Shown here piece after piece: positions 13,601-28,700 of a stretch of 64,000 nt of DNA (positions are counted from its first letter, which is position 1; every line of letters starts with the position of its first letter). Under the pieces are notes generated by a model that was given only the letters and a program-made list of their open reading frames with translations, was not told the DNA's origin and did no database searches. Source of the DNA: Brachycybe producta (Eukaryota > Arthropoda > Diplopoda > Playtdesmida > Andrognathidae); assembly GCA_036925085.1 (NCBI GenBank), contig JAUPFP010000045.1, positions 930,001 through 994,000 on the forward strand, given 5' to 3'. The position numbers and the translations under genes are program-made.

Positions 13601-16600
13601 ACTGACGTTCAAGACAGTCAGCATAGTTCTCCATTATCAGGCACCAGGTTAATTAACATCAATTCACTTTTTTATTATTAATTTATTACTCTCTTTTATT
13701 TGAACTTCATAATTTGTTTGCTTTGTTCAATGCCACCTTCTGAAATATATTTGAAAATATAATTCACACTGCACGGGGGATTGAACCGATGACTAACACA
13801 GGCATTTAGAAATCGGGAAGAACACAAGTTGGCTCCGCCCTTGTTATGACGACTGGCAACTTCTAATTGGTTTGTTGTGTGGTTCGACGTTGAAAAGAAT
13901 GGTGCATGTGACGTCAGACTACATAACCAACCAATTAGAAGTTGCCGGTCGTCATGAAAAGGGGCGGAGTCAACTTGTGTTCGTCCCGATTTCTAAATGC
14001 CTGTATGACCAACATAACCCACAGGCTGAGAGAGCCTGGAACACTAACCACTACACCAACAAGACAAGAGCGAATTAGATCTTGTTTTTTCTTACTTTTA
14101 GACCTTTTTTTTATAAAAAAAAAAAACTAGTATCACAAAAAAACATGTTTGTTGTTTAATTTTCTTGTTATTTAACATATTTTAGGCCCAAATTCAAGAA
14201 TGTAAAACTAAACACTTGAACTCTTTTTGCAAGGTTCCAACATAAAAAGTGAATAGGTTATTCTCTTAAACTGGTGTTTTATGTTTCCAAGTGTCAGTTT
14301 TTTTTTTCTTCTTCTTAAATTTGGGCTAATCAATTAGCTACTAAAGACATCAAATGTTTAACTGTAATTTTTTGATATTTTGTGTTTGAGAGAAAGAGAG
14401 AAATAGAAAATGGGGTTTTTTTGAATCATTTATTATTTAAATTAATCTCTTGATTATACATAATTAATAATTAATAGTAGTTTTGAAGTCATATTTTTTT
14501 TAGAATGTTTTAAAAAAGCCAAACTGCGTTCCTCATTTCTTTATTAAATGTTGACCTCAAAAAGTTTTTGGCACTGACCTAGGAAGTACAAAGATTGGAC
14601 CTTTTGCCATTTTAGTTTTATCAATATTAAGAGTGGCAGCTTTTAGATATACACCCATATAATATATATATTTATAATATAATAACAAGTTCCATTGGAA
14701 CATCGCCAATGGGACGGTCCACATCTTTCGAACTCATATCTGGTGGGATAATTATTTGGATTTTTTTTAAAAAAATTGTCAGAGTCGAACTCCTTTGCAT
14801 TTATGCAAATTTATTAAGATGGCTCAATCAATGATAATTTTAGAAAGTATGAACTAAGTGGCGCACTTACAAAAAAAAATGCATTAAAACTGTCATATGA
14901 TAGTAAATAGTCATATCTATCTTATGATTATGACTCGGATTTTTATGCAGTATCAAGTAAAATGTAGGAGCAAAGGGTCAATCAAGTTGCCCCCCTTCCC
15001 CCAAGAATTGGGGCCCAAGTGTCAATTGTGAAATCATCATCATAAGAGCAACTGCAGTTATGCTTTTTCTAATGAAAAACGCTGGTTAGAGGCTAGATCT
15101 TCGGGTTATTGACAGTTTGTCAACTGGAGATTTCTAGCATTCATCTAACCAGTGTTTTTCATTTAAAAAAAATCGTACTTGTTGGTTGATCTAAATGGGA
15201 TTGTTGGGTCAACTTCGCAATTGGCCCTTGAGGTACAGATGTTAACATACATTTGCTTGATATTGCATAAAAATCCGAGCTCTAGTCATGACCGTGTGGC
15301 ATCATGTTTTTGTGACTGTAAAATTATTCAAATGATATGAAGCCTACAATATAGGACTGTGATATAATTATTAATTATGACAGTAATATTGCAGTTGTGA
15401 CTAATTATTTAACCTATCATAATGATTTTATGTTGGTATTGTAACCAATATTAATGTTTATTATGTTAATTACATATTGACACCGTGCTCTCAAAGGTCA
15501 AACAAACACCGTCCTTGTCAGTCTTGTATATACCACGTGCCTCATTGTAAGAAGAAGTTTGTGACGTCAGAGAGAGACTTGTGTTGTAAAAAGGGAGGAG
15601 GGAGGGATAATAACAAAAGAATGCAAGAATTGCCAAGAAGCCTTTTTTGTTTAAATTGTTTGATATCATCCCGTTTTCTATTCTAAAGATTAAATAACAC
15701 AACCTTAAATTATATGGTTATGAGTTGCTAGATGACAGGCAAGTGTGTGCCCAGCACTAAAATTTCGTTTGTCCCGCCCTCTTATGACATCAGACTAAGT
15801 AACAAACCAATTAGAGATTGATGACGCTCATAAAAGGACGGGACAAACAAAATTTTAGTGCTGGGCACACTTGCCTGTGCTACATGTGACCACAATTTAC
15901 TGTCATATGACAGTCTTGTTATCTTTCTGTAATGAGAGGCTCCTCTTGCTATTTGTAAAACAACTTTAGAATGTTTGCGTTCAATTAATTTATTGTTGTT
16001 TATGTTACTGTCAGTCTGCGGAATCAGTCAAGCTGCAGATTGCCTAGGCAATCTGCAAAACAACCAAACTGCTAGTGAATCTGCAAAATTCAATACCTAA
16101 AATGTATTGAATTTTGCGGATTCACTAACAGGTTGGTTGTTTTGTAGTTTGCCTAGGCAATCAGCAGATTGACTGATTCTGCAGATTGACAGTAACATTG
16201 ACATTTTTGTCGGAAGTGCTTTTTTTTTTGGTGACAAATGCTTGTATTTTTCTATTGAAGACCAAGTGGATGGAGGAGACATGTTGTAAAATTTATTAAT
16301 AATAATTGATGAATGTTTAAAATGAGGAGATATTGGTGGAGAGAGGGAGGGAGAGAGAGAGAGAGAGAGAGAGAGAAAGGTCGGTTGTGAATTAGTTCTA
16401 AATTATTGTTTCATGATATTATGCTAATGCGCATGATGAAACCGTAGCCTGTCGAAAACAATGGATTAGGAATCATATGACACATCATACACACACACAC
16501 ACAAAAAAAAAAGTTAGTTGTACTCTTCTATCTACCACGGGAGGAACTTATATCTCAGATGCATTTTTCAGTCACCTATTCTAATCGTAATGCAAGCATG

Positions 16601-16736
16601 CATTTTGATTAAAATGGATTTTTGCATTGTTAATGAGGTGGCATTCATAGGATGACCTCAAACTGCCGGTGCTTTATGGGTGCTTGGAGGTACCTGCTCT
16701 CCACAATTGATGATCACTTTAAAATTTTCTTGCTTG

Positions 16737-16785
<49 letters not shown>

Positions 16786-19700
16786 TTAACTCTCGAGAGT
16801 CGAGTGAGAAAAAATATATCTGGTTACAGAATTTTACGACCTTCGATTATGTTAACTGTGTATTTTTTTTCTTCCTTTCTGTAAATCTGATGTTAAGATT
16901 TAAGCTGGTTTTAAAGTGTAAACTCAAAATCTTAAGTTATTTCTTGTCTTTCAGAAGCAAAAATTAAGACAAACGTTGAAGGTGCTTTTAGAAACTAGAT
17001 AGGTAATAGCTGTCAGTTTGAAAATGATCCAGTTTTTTTAAGAAGGCGATTTTTCAATTTTGTGTCTTTTTAAAAGTTTATTTTGAAATATATATCAACA
17101 TGAAAAGATTATTGATTCGTTGTTACTCTTCTAGTTTTTAACACTTTCAATTTAAGGTGAGTTTTCTAAGGTGGTTTGACAGTTTTAAACGCCTTCTTGA
17201 ACGCTAGTTAATCTTATCTTTTCAGAAGCAAAAGGTTGAAAGTGTTTTAGAAACTAGAAGGGTTGCGCAATCGCTTCATGTTGATATATTTCAAAATGAA
17301 CCAAATTTCAGAAGGCTATATTTTTTTGTTCTTTAAAAAGTTTATTTTGAAAGATATCAAACATGAAAAATGGTATTAAATTTGCGGTGAAAAAACAAAA
17401 CAAAAAAAAACTCCACAAAAAAACGATTTTTACATTTCCGAAGACGAACATTAATAATAACAATAATTATTCCAAAGAATTTAATGTGATCAACTGTTTG
17501 AGAACTTTGTTCTGACTAGTTTCACGGATTTCACCTTATTAAGTTGCTTTTCTGAAACTGCAGAATAACCAGAGTTTGAAAATCAACTGTTTAGAAAAAA
17601 AACATCGTAAGCTTTTCACTGAATAAGCAACTTAATTGCCGCATTTAAGTTAGAATGCTATCTATATGTCTATTTTTCATAAGAAACCAACTGAATAGCC
17701 AACCTCTCACCTGTTTGGATAAATGTGGTGGGTCACTCACTGTTGGGTTAAACTTGACCAGTGGCCACTTTTTCAATTGAAATGCATTTTGTGTATGTTT
17801 ATTAAAACTCACTTTTTGATTTGTTACACATTGTTTTAATTAAGCTATTGTGTTTTTGTTATTTTTTTATTTCCTGGCAACAACTTTTTTTGGAAATTGT
17901 TTTTTAAAGGTCGTTGGAGAATCAAGGAACCGCCAGTTCTAGTCCGGCAAGTCAAGCAGATAGTGGCAACGAGTCGCCGTCTGGTGTTGCTTCGGAAACT
18001 TCTAGTCTTAATAACATTCCCACCAATGGTAAGGGTAACAACATTTGATTCAATTTGGAAGCCATTTCTAAAACAGAAAGAAAAAAGAAGTCGACAAAAT
18101 GTACTGATGTTTTTAAAAAAAAAAAAATTTAATTATTATTAAGTTTGTTAATTTTAAATTATCATTTTTTTAAATTATTTTAGTTTCAAAATTCATCAAT
18201 CGTACATTTTAATAATAAACAGTTGATTTTCAAACTCTGGTTATTCTGCTGTTTCTGAAGAGCAACACCAACGTGAATCTGTTAATATCTTTCAAAATAA
18301 ACTTTTTTATTAACAAAAAAACTTAAAAAATATCTTTTTAAAGTTGGTTTGTTTTCAAACTCACATAAAAAGTTTATTTTGAAAGATATCAATATGAAAA
18401 CATCCTTAAGTGATTGAGCTACCCTTCTAGTTTCTAAAACACTTTCTAGTTTCTTTTATTGTTGCTTCGAAAATACAGAATGACCAAAGTTCGAGTAGAG
18501 TTTAGACTTCAAAATGAATTTAAACTTTGATAATAAATTTATGAAATGAACAACAATGTTCAAAATTTGCATTTTATCCCGAATTATAATGGAGGAGCTT
18601 TTTTTTCTTCCAAATCGCCACATGTCCATATTTAGGCCAAACTTATTTTATTGCTGCTGTTTTGTAATCTACTAATCAGTTTTCAGAGCTGAATGGATAA
18701 TCTATAAAAGAAAATTACAAAAGTAAAATATATCCCATAGTAAAATCCACTCCAATTTCCGGTTTTTTCTATCTCTTTACATGTAGAAGGATTCGGATTT
18801 TTTTTTTTTACGTTTCCTAAAAAAAATTGAGTAACAGGACATGTGACGTTTTGAAAGAGAAAAAAAATCTCCTCATCCTATATGACTATTTAGTTACAGT
18901 ATAGTCTGTGTATGCTAGCAAGTAGTCTCTTTGTTATTTAATTGTGTTATTGTTTTATTATGTTTGCGTCCAAAATGAAAAAAAAGGTGCCCTTGGGTCT
19001 ATGGCAAGTGCTGGTGACTCTAATTTCAGCACGGCAGATTCATGGGGGATGCCCACCAATAACTCTGATTTGGTTGCCAGTAAGTCGTATTTGATTATTA
19101 CTACTTAAAATAATCTGAAGATTTTAAGAATTAAGTTAATGATACGTTTATGTAGTCACACTAGCAACTTTTTTTGTGTGTGATTAAACCTGAAAGCAAT
19201 AAAACTTAGAAACGTGCTTATGGGGTTCAAATCCCGGTTGGAGCATGGTTGTTATGTCTCTGTCTTTCGTAATTTCTCCGGCATTACGGAATTGACGTCA
19301 GGCAGGGCAGCCTGCCATAAAACATATCTCTGTCCAGTTCTGGGCCGAATGGCTCAACATCATCATCATCAGCATATCTCATCATTGACCGATTGACTGA
19401 CCCCGCATTGTGCGGGATGTGGTCTAGGGAAAGAATAATATGTTGTTTTGGGTAACGACTGACGACAACTTAGAAAACTAGTTGTAAAACTAGTAAACAG
19501 TGTGTCTTTATATAAAAAAAAATGTATAGTCTCAGAAAAGTCTCATTGAAAATTGAATCACATGTTTCATTGCATCAAAAGTTGCTAAACATGTAGTGTG
19601 ATAGAGGCTAACATTTTTTTTTGTTAAATTTATTGACTGTGTCATATAATTGGATTTTATGTAATGTTTTTCTTTGTTTAAATGACTTATGTTTGAGAGT

Positions 19701-22700
19701 ATCATAAGTTATTTGTTTCTCGATTTTGATTCTGATGAGATTAGTTGGTTTTTTTTTTTCGTGTTATGGGTTTGAAGTTAACGAACCAAAGTTTTCGTTA
19801 GTTTTTTTTTTGAGGGTAAGATGCTTATGAAGATGATGATGAACAATTTTTTTTTTCTTGCCAAAGTAAAGTATTTTTTTCTTGCGTATTTTTTTTTTTG
19901 TTGTTACACTAGTTAAAAGTGAACCATTGAGTGGGGGTCTAGTGGCCAGACATTCCGATTCTCCTTTTGCCACAACTGCAGTTGTAGATCCCTTAAATTC
20001 ATACTCGAGTGAGTACATAAAATATTATATCTTATGAGTAATTTCTTCACTCACTTTACTTTGTGTTTGAAAAGTTTTTTTTTTCTTCTTCTAACCAACT
20101 TCATCTTACGAAAGAGAAAAAAAGGCTCTTTCAAAGTTCATAAATGTGTTTTTCTTTTTCTTTATGAAGATGATTTGAGTCAAACGAAATCAGCAGCAGC
20201 AGCAGTGGATTATCAAAGTCCTTATTTTTATAACAGGTATTTTTGCTTATTTATTTTAATGTACGGTGGAAACCGTTTTAACACGAAAAATTGAATGGAC
20301 CATAATATTTTTCTTGTTAAAAGAAAGAATTTTTATGCGTATTCTAAGGACCGGAATGAAAAAAAAAAAAAACTCGTGTTAAACGGGTTTCTGTGTAAAA
20401 GATGAAGCTCCGATCGTAAAATCTTAAATGTTTATTCGTGAATTTGTTTTCTGATTGTGCTGCAAAACAGCATGCAGGCTTACACTCCTGTCGGTGGACA
20501 AACACCGTCGCCGTACAGCATGCAAGGAGCAGGGTTTTACAATTCGTCTACAGCCCAGTCACCGGCGTACACTGTGTTACCGCAATCTTTTTCTATGAGT
20601 GGTAAGTTTCGATTGAAGATTTGAGATATTTTATGTAAATTTATGAACAGCTGATTGTCAAGCTCTGGCTATTCTGCGTTTCAAAAGCAACATTAAGGCG
20701 GAATTGAAGGTGTGTTAGGGTGACGTCCACACGTAACGAACGAGCAGAGCAAACAGGAGCGGGCGCGAACGACAAAGAATGCACACGACTAATCAAGGTT
20801 GAATTCGCATATATTCGTTGATGTTCTACCAAACAGTCAGTCGTTAGTATATTAGAGAGGTTTTACTTTCACGTCTACACTATACGAACACAAACATTTC
20901 ACTTTGAAGTACCGACAAGCAACGGATCGCTGTTCGTGATATGTTGTCGAGGCGTCCACGGCTGTACGCATGATTATGTTCGTTGGTGCTCGGTCGTTAA
21001 GTGTGAACGCAAATTTAAAAGCTAGAACAGTAGCTGAATCAAATTTAAAAGTATTTTTATGTTGGGCTCATCTTTCAAAATAAACTTCTTTATTGATACA
21101 ATTTACAAGAATATCATCTACTTAAAGTTGGGTTATTTTGAAACTGACATAAAAAGCTTATTTTAAAAGATATCAAACATTGAGTTACTATTCTAGTTTC
21201 TTAAACGCTTTCAGTTTTTTTTTCTCTCTCGTTTTTACTGCTGGAAGACAGAATAGCCAGAGTTCGAGGGAGGAAAAGGCGTTTATACTTTAAAAAGAGT
21301 TTGAGACGTTTAAAAAGTAGTCATTGTAACAAAAAAATAAGTGTCGTCGAATTCGTCTTAGTCTTTGACAGTCTCAACGATAAATATATATTATTTTTTA
21401 TCATATTCCCCTCATCTTTCTTTTTCACTCCTAATTATTGTGAATCATCTTTTTTTGTGCTCATAAGTTCGTAACTTCCCATCATCCATGTCCTTTTCCT
21501 GGCAGCTTGTTGTTGTTCTTATTGATGTTATAGGGACCGGAGATTCTTCTATCTTAAAGGAGCGATTCACACATGAATCTCGCGTTGTTTTTAGTACATC
21601 GAAATACATTTATGAACTCATGATGAATAGAGAGAAAGAGTTTTAAAGTTTTAAACAGGCGAAATTGTTTATTTATTTTTTATTCCTTTTTATCCTTTGC
21701 TTTAATCATGTGTTGCATATGATTAACATTCGGGGTCCGCCCTCGACTTGATTCCAAATGACAGATTGAAGGCATCTCTCAGTGGGGCCAAATGGTTTAT
21801 TATGAATTATTAGTGTGTTTTAAAATGTTTTTGAGGATGTTCTGAACTTTTGATAATGTCATAAGGAACTAAACTCTACAGGGGGAAGAAGTTTGGAATT
21901 TTTAAAATAATTATTGCAGGGAGGGGAGGAGGAGGAAGAGGAGAGAGCCTTTGGAGGTCCAACTTTTTAGATTTTTTTCTGATGTCTGCAAATTTTTTAT
22001 TTATAAAGTATATACTTTATACATGGCATATAGCTTTGAATATGTAAATTGTTTACGAGCCCTTCAAATATGAAAAAAAAAATGTCTTTTGATGCAATAC
22101 ATTGAAAAGTGACTTTTTTACGTTCTTTTTCTTCGTAAAATGTCAGGAAAATTAAAATTGAGTTAGGGAAAATTTTCGTCAAAAAATTACTGAAAAGTCT
22201 CATGGAATTTCTTTTATAAAAGGGTAAAATAAATTTTAAGATTTGTAATTCAACTGGAAAAACTAGAAGAAATATTTAAAAATGATTTAAAGCTCATATT
22301 TTGTATTGAATATTGATTTCGGTTGCATGAAAATTTCATATTTAGAGGGATATACTGTACATTATAACTAAGACGAACATTTTTTATTCAAATAAAAATT
22401 GAAAAATATGCAAATTTCTCTTTCAGAAATTGAGTGTCTGTCTGATCATGCAATTTTTGCATTTTTATTTTGGATTTAACTGATTGAATTATAGCACATA
22501 ATATGGTATCGTAGTCCCAGAAGCGGCTCGACTCATCTTTATTTGCATTTTGTGCAAACTTTTATTTTGGGTCATTAGGCGGCTAAGGCGAAAAAAGTTA
22601 TGTTTTTGTATTCAAAGACGCTGGCTATAGAGGCTAGAATTAACCTGCAACTTTAATTGGACATTTTTTAAATTCTAAACAAACTAGCCTCCAAACCAGC

Positions 22701-25700
22701 CTTTTTGATTGCAAAAAAGAATATATCATTTTGCCCTTATTACACATAATTAATTTGAAAGTTATAGAAGAAAAGAATATTCCTTAAGTTACTGCAAAGC
22801 AAAAAAAAATTGCAATTGGTCAGAGAAATGAACCGAAACTGGTCATTAGTACTCATTACTAAGTCAGGGAAATGAAATGTTTCAATTGTGTATGAACCAT
22901 TTTTAATTAGTTACATCTCCAGAATTAACTAAGGGTCCTTCTATTTATTAAGTTAGTTATACGAGCTTATAAATAACGAAATACTTTTTTGTTGTTGGTT
23001 TTCGACGTTGTCTTTTGAGTTAACTTTTTTTTTGTCAAAATGTTGACGATGCTAATTTAAGATTTGTCTGTATTCGAAAAAAAAATGGCTACTAGTTTGC
23101 TGAAAATCTGATGATGTCAGGAAGGAAAGAATTGAGGGTTCGTAGAGACTAGAGAGATAGAGAGTTAATGATGTCCATGATGACGTCTGCTTGTCAGCAG
23201 GATCATTAGTTAATGAGACATTCAGAACTTGTACCACATGTACATGCTTCATGAAAATGCTGAAATTGGTGATGGCACAAAATTGTGATTTTCTAAACTC
23301 CGATGCTAACGAAATGGACACACAATATGGATCAGAATGTTTAAAAATTTTGTATAATTTTTTTTTTAAATAAAAAAGGTGCTTCGAGGTCATCTTTGAG
23401 CCAACAGAGTAAAAACAGTCAGAATCTTTCTCAGACCTCATACTTGAATCCATACAGTTCTTCCTTTTCTTCTGGAACCACAGCTCAGGCCTCACAGAAC
23501 CCATATTCATATGGTTCGGATCTTTTTAATTATTTTTTACGAATAGTCATTTGCCAAAAAAAAAATTACAAATGCAAGAGAACAATGAAATAGAACTCAG
23601 GGGCTCATTACAGAAAGAAAGACAGTAAATTGTCATATCTAGCTCATAACCTTGTAAGAATCACAAATGCAAATTACAAATTATTATTATGACAAAGTTT
23701 TGTCATATTACTGTCATTAACTAGCGTGTAGAGAGCATAAAATGACAGTCATAATAAAATGAATGTATGACTGCACAAGGAATGTCATTATATGGTATGA
23801 CTTGTCACAATTTTATGACATTTTGTTTGTAATGAGGCCCCTGTTTTTCGTTTTTTGTTTGAGAAGCAACTTTAAGAAATCATCGAAAGTGTTTTTAGAA
23901 ACTAGAAGAGTAAACTAATTGAAATCTTTAAAGATTTACTTCATCTCAAATTTGGTAAAAAAAAATAGTCTAAGCCTCATATTTAAGAAAACGTGACGAT
24001 TCAGGTTCAACTTTTGAACCCTCGAACAGGGTTTTTTTTAATAACTATTTCTTGTAAAAATTTTTTCATTTATATGTTGGAAGTTCAAGTTACAAGATTT
24101 CTTTTTGAATTTTTGAGTCTTTGATGTTTTTTGACCAAACTTGAAATGAACAATGAAAAGCAAGGATTTAGAATTGTGATATAAGTGTGAATTTCTTAAA
24201 GGTTTTAATTAATTTACTCTTTTAGTTTCTATAATTATTTTCAGTTTCTTCTTTAAATTTTAACGTTGTTTTCAAATGCGAAGTAACCAAGCGTTACGTT
24301 AATGATTTTTTTTATGGATTGAAACCACTTGCTGTTGTTTTTTAGGCACTGGTTATGGAACTGGAGGATTCGGAGGTTCTTCCTCATCATCACAAGCATT
24401 TAATTCTTCTCAGCAAGTCGCCGTATGTGTTTCATGTTTTTTCTTTATATATTGTTTTCATTATTGTCAGTTAAAACTTTTTCTTTTTTTTTGTTGCAAA
24501 AGAGCCTGGATTACAGTGCTTATGGAACATATGGTCAAAGTAGTTCTTATGCTTATTATTCCACACAAGGGTACAGTCCGTACCTGCCTTCGGCTGCCAC
24601 AAGTAGTAGCGGCTCAAACTTAGGTGGAACGTCACCGGCAACGTTAGGATCGAGTTCGGCAGCCATTTCTGGATCGTATCAGTTGGCCGCTTCAACAAAC
24701 GCAACAACGACGTTACCAGGTGATGAGAATGCCTATTTCTGATCTGTTTTTTTTTTCTTTTTTCATTTAATAAAATTTGTTTCCTGTGGTTTTCTCTACT
24801 TTGTCTAGTATAGGTCTCTATACTAGACAAAGTAGAGAGAAAAAAAGTAGATCTTGTAAAAAAAAATGAGTCTCAGCTCAGCCCAGCCCACAAAACTTTA
24901 TTGAGAACGCTTTTACCCAAGGCCCATGAAGCCCACAAAGCAAATGGTCAGAGCTTTTACCAAACTAAAGGCCTATCAAGCCCCACCAGGTCCATGAAAC
25001 CAACAAATTCTATGGGTTGAACCTTTGCAAAAACCCACCAGATCAATGAAGCTCACAAATGGGCTTTTTTATGCAAGTCTCTAGGACTCTTTAGTAGTTT
25101 ATGTCTTTGTTGTCATTCTGGAATGTTTTTTTTTTGCAAGCAGAAGTACAGACACTTTTGCTTTTCTGTGATTTTAGTCTATAAATATGACAACTGTGCA
25201 ACTTATGCAAATATTTGATATAGTGAAAAAGGGAGGGAGTGAGGTGGGGTGGGGGAAGAATGAAGAATAGTGGTGGGAGGGCTGTAGTTTGCTGCAGCAG
25301 TCGATTTCTCTGAGGCCCTTTTTACTTTCTTGTGTGTACTGACATTATGAAAAGGGGAGGAAAAATAATTATGTTGGAGAAAAACGAAGAGCTTGGGACT
25401 CTCTGTGTTAGAGTAGTGTGTGTAATATGATTCCTTCGCATGATGTCTGAAAGAAGGGGAAGAAATAAATAGGGAGGTTGTTTCTTGTGTTCGAAAGTGG
25501 AAAAAGAGAGGGTTTTTTTGTCGTTCTACTCTAAACGAAAAGAGAACAAATTAAATCGATGAGTTAATGGAGGATGGGAAAGTTTTTTTTTTTTGTGTTT
25601 TCTGTTGTAAAGTGGTAAACGAATGTGCAATTTCAACTGATTGGATGATGTTTGTTAGCTATAAGCAAGCAAGCAAAGCACAGCACACGCTTTAACCTAG

Positions 25701-28700
25701 CTTCTTCTTTTATCCACTGTCTCTTTCTCTCTTATTGTTTGCACAACTGATTCGACGTTGTTAGAACTGTTTGGTGATAGAAAAGTTCTGTTTGAATTTG
25801 ATTTTTGCAAGTCTCTTTTTTTTTTTTTCGTTATTTGACATTCTGTTTATCATTTCGATTCGTTGAACGACTGCTGCTGTTGTTGCTGCTTCTGCTGCTG
25901 CTTGTCCACGAGCCTCTTTACTGAGTTCCTTGTTTGTCCAAGAAACATGCTGAACATTAATAATAGTGAATGGAAAATAGAGGGTTGAAAAACACACATA
26001 ATCATTGTAGTCACACCATTAAACACTTCTTACTAAATGTGTGTGTATTTCGTTAAAAGCTTGTTCAATTGGACATTTGTTGATTCAGTAGTTCATTTGT
26101 TCATTTTATACTTAATTTTGATTTTTTTTGGCAGCAAAACATTTATTTACAATGCTTTTTTTTTTTTTAAAAAAAAAGTGCTTTTGAAAGAATTTCAAGA
26201 TTTATTTGAAATTGTGAAAGTTGCATAATATTATACTGTATTTTCATGATTTTATCATTAAAATAATCATTTTAATATTAATTTTATTACAGTTTGAAGT
26301 TACTTGTAAAAGAAATTCTCTGAAACTTTTAATTTATTATTCTGTGCCTCAGGAACACTGTTAGGAGATAAAATTGAGTGTGTTATAGTCACATTTTTAA
26401 TTTACATATTTGATATTTTTTAAAAAATAAAATTTTTATAGCAGTTTTAGATTGTCCAAAATTTTACGTATTCAGACGATTTTTGGTAGATAAAAAGTTT
26501 TAATTTTTAAAAATATCAAATATGTAAAAAAAACACCTCATGGGATTCTGTTGCTCTTCTAGTTTCTAGAACAAATTAATTTTTCATTTCTAAAGTTGTC
26601 AATGTGAAATTATTTCTAAATAATTCATTTATTATTTTTAGTTCTGAAACACTTTCAAATTTGACAAATTCATTTTTTCATTCCTTTTGCTTAAAAAAAA
26701 CAAAGAACAACTATGTTAAGCTGTATATATTTTTCACTCTAAATAAGATAAAAATGTAAAATTTTCTTTCATGAAACTGCTGTATAATTATTCGTTAATT
26801 TTTAAAGTAAATCGTGACATTTGTTTTTAAAGTTCTTTCGAAAAAAAATTATTTTTACCAAACTGAGAAAATGTTTATTTAATTTCTTAATTTAATTATA
26901 ATTTATTTTAATTTAATTTTAGAGTTTAATTTTAATTTAATATAATTTAATAGTGAAATTTAGTTTTAATTTAATATAATTTAATAGTGAAATTTAATTC
27001 TATAATTTAATTTTAATTTAATGTATTTTAATAATGAGATTTAATTAAAAGTGTTTTTGTTTTGTTTTATTTAGATTCTCCGCAATGTCCATCGGTCAAT
27101 AACAGTCCTTCACCACCAATCAAATTGGAAGGCTCAAATGGGACGACAACTAGGCGAGGTTTGTACATCTGTTTGTTACGCGAAATCTGATTGTAATTTG
27201 CATTTTCACATTGTGTTTTTCTTTAAAAAAAACAGCACGGCAAGGACGTGGTCGAGGTCGAAGGCAAAACAATCCATCTCCTGACCCACAAAATAACCTG
27301 GAAAGGGTTTTTGTCTGGGATCTCGACGAAACTATCATTGTATTTCACTCACTTCTAACTGGTTCCTATGCTTCGAGATTTGGAAAAGTAATTTGAGTTT
27401 CTCAATGCAAATCTCTCCGTTAATCTCTCGTATATGTTATAAATGTATATGCAAAAAACATTGTTTGTGGAAGTGAACTGCTGTATGCAGCTGTCGTACT
27501 AGACATCCTATGTAATATAGTAGGTCACTGGACGCCAGTTGGGTTATTGGGATGGGGTGGGAGAGAAATGTTCAATGGGGGGGGGGGGGGAGATGTTGTT
27601 AAATATTATATATTCTGACTTTGCATGTGCATTATTATATTAAGGCATATATTATTAAGAAGCCACTTATAGTAAGTACAATGCCCTCCTCGTAGTGCTC
27701 TTCTTGTCATTCCCTCTTGCTCAATGGAGCAGATTGCAACAGCTGTTGAAGATGTTCTGTGAAAAGTGTGGACAAAAGATTATTTTATTTCAAAGATAAA
27801 CTCTTTTGATCGCTTTCGTTATATATCTCTGATTCTGTGCCTGATGGTGGTGGTGGTGGTGTTAATGCAGATTTTCTAGATTACTCTTGAATGTGATTTT
27901 AAAAAAAACAGACTACTCTGTACAGTGACTGTTTTAAGAATTTCCACCTTAGACTAGGGCAGTGATCCCCAATAGGATGTACCACAACATACTAGTGAGT
28001 CAGGTTTTCTGTCCCTTTCAGTTGCATTTTACGCATGTGTTTTAGTCACAATATAAACTTAAATAAAGGGGCCTCGTATTTCAGTGGGAATACCTAGGGC
28101 CTTGCATATGTTAAAGCAACAATAAACGATAGAAAAATCAGGATAAGTGAAGATTGATTTTTATTGGAAACAGCGTATCTGCCAAGAGTTGGATTTTGAA
28201 TTTCAAAAATTACTCCACAGGCAGTCAAGAAGGCTTTGTGGAGATTAACCCCAAAGGGGCAAAAAGTTAAATTGTAATATGCAAAATGCAGTAACAAAAC
28301 CCAAAGATATAAACCCAATTGCAATGCCGCGTTCCAGAATCCTTGAAATAATTCATTATCTGAAAATTACGAGCCCGATAATAGTTCGATTTTCATGCTC
28401 AAAATTTACTGCAATTATCGAACCAACCTAGAAACAAATAACCTGTATTCTTGCAAACTTGCAAAATCTCTCGCATTATGGTAAAGATAATGTTGTTTCA
28501 TGAGTTGTTTCTGTTTTTCTTCGTGTCTTTATTAGGATCACACAGTGACTGGATCTTTGGGTTTAACAATGGAGGAAATGGTGTTCAATCTTGCCGACAC
28601 TCATTTATTTTTCAATGATATAGAAGTGATTATTTTCTCAGCCACTTTTTAAGATAATAAGTTTAATGTTTTTGTTTACCTTTTTTTTAGGATTGCGACC

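Noticed and set aside
23052..23510. 152-codon open frame on the minus strand
   Set aside because: It overlaps EYA exon 8 in antisense, has low-complexity composition, and lacks splice or domain support.
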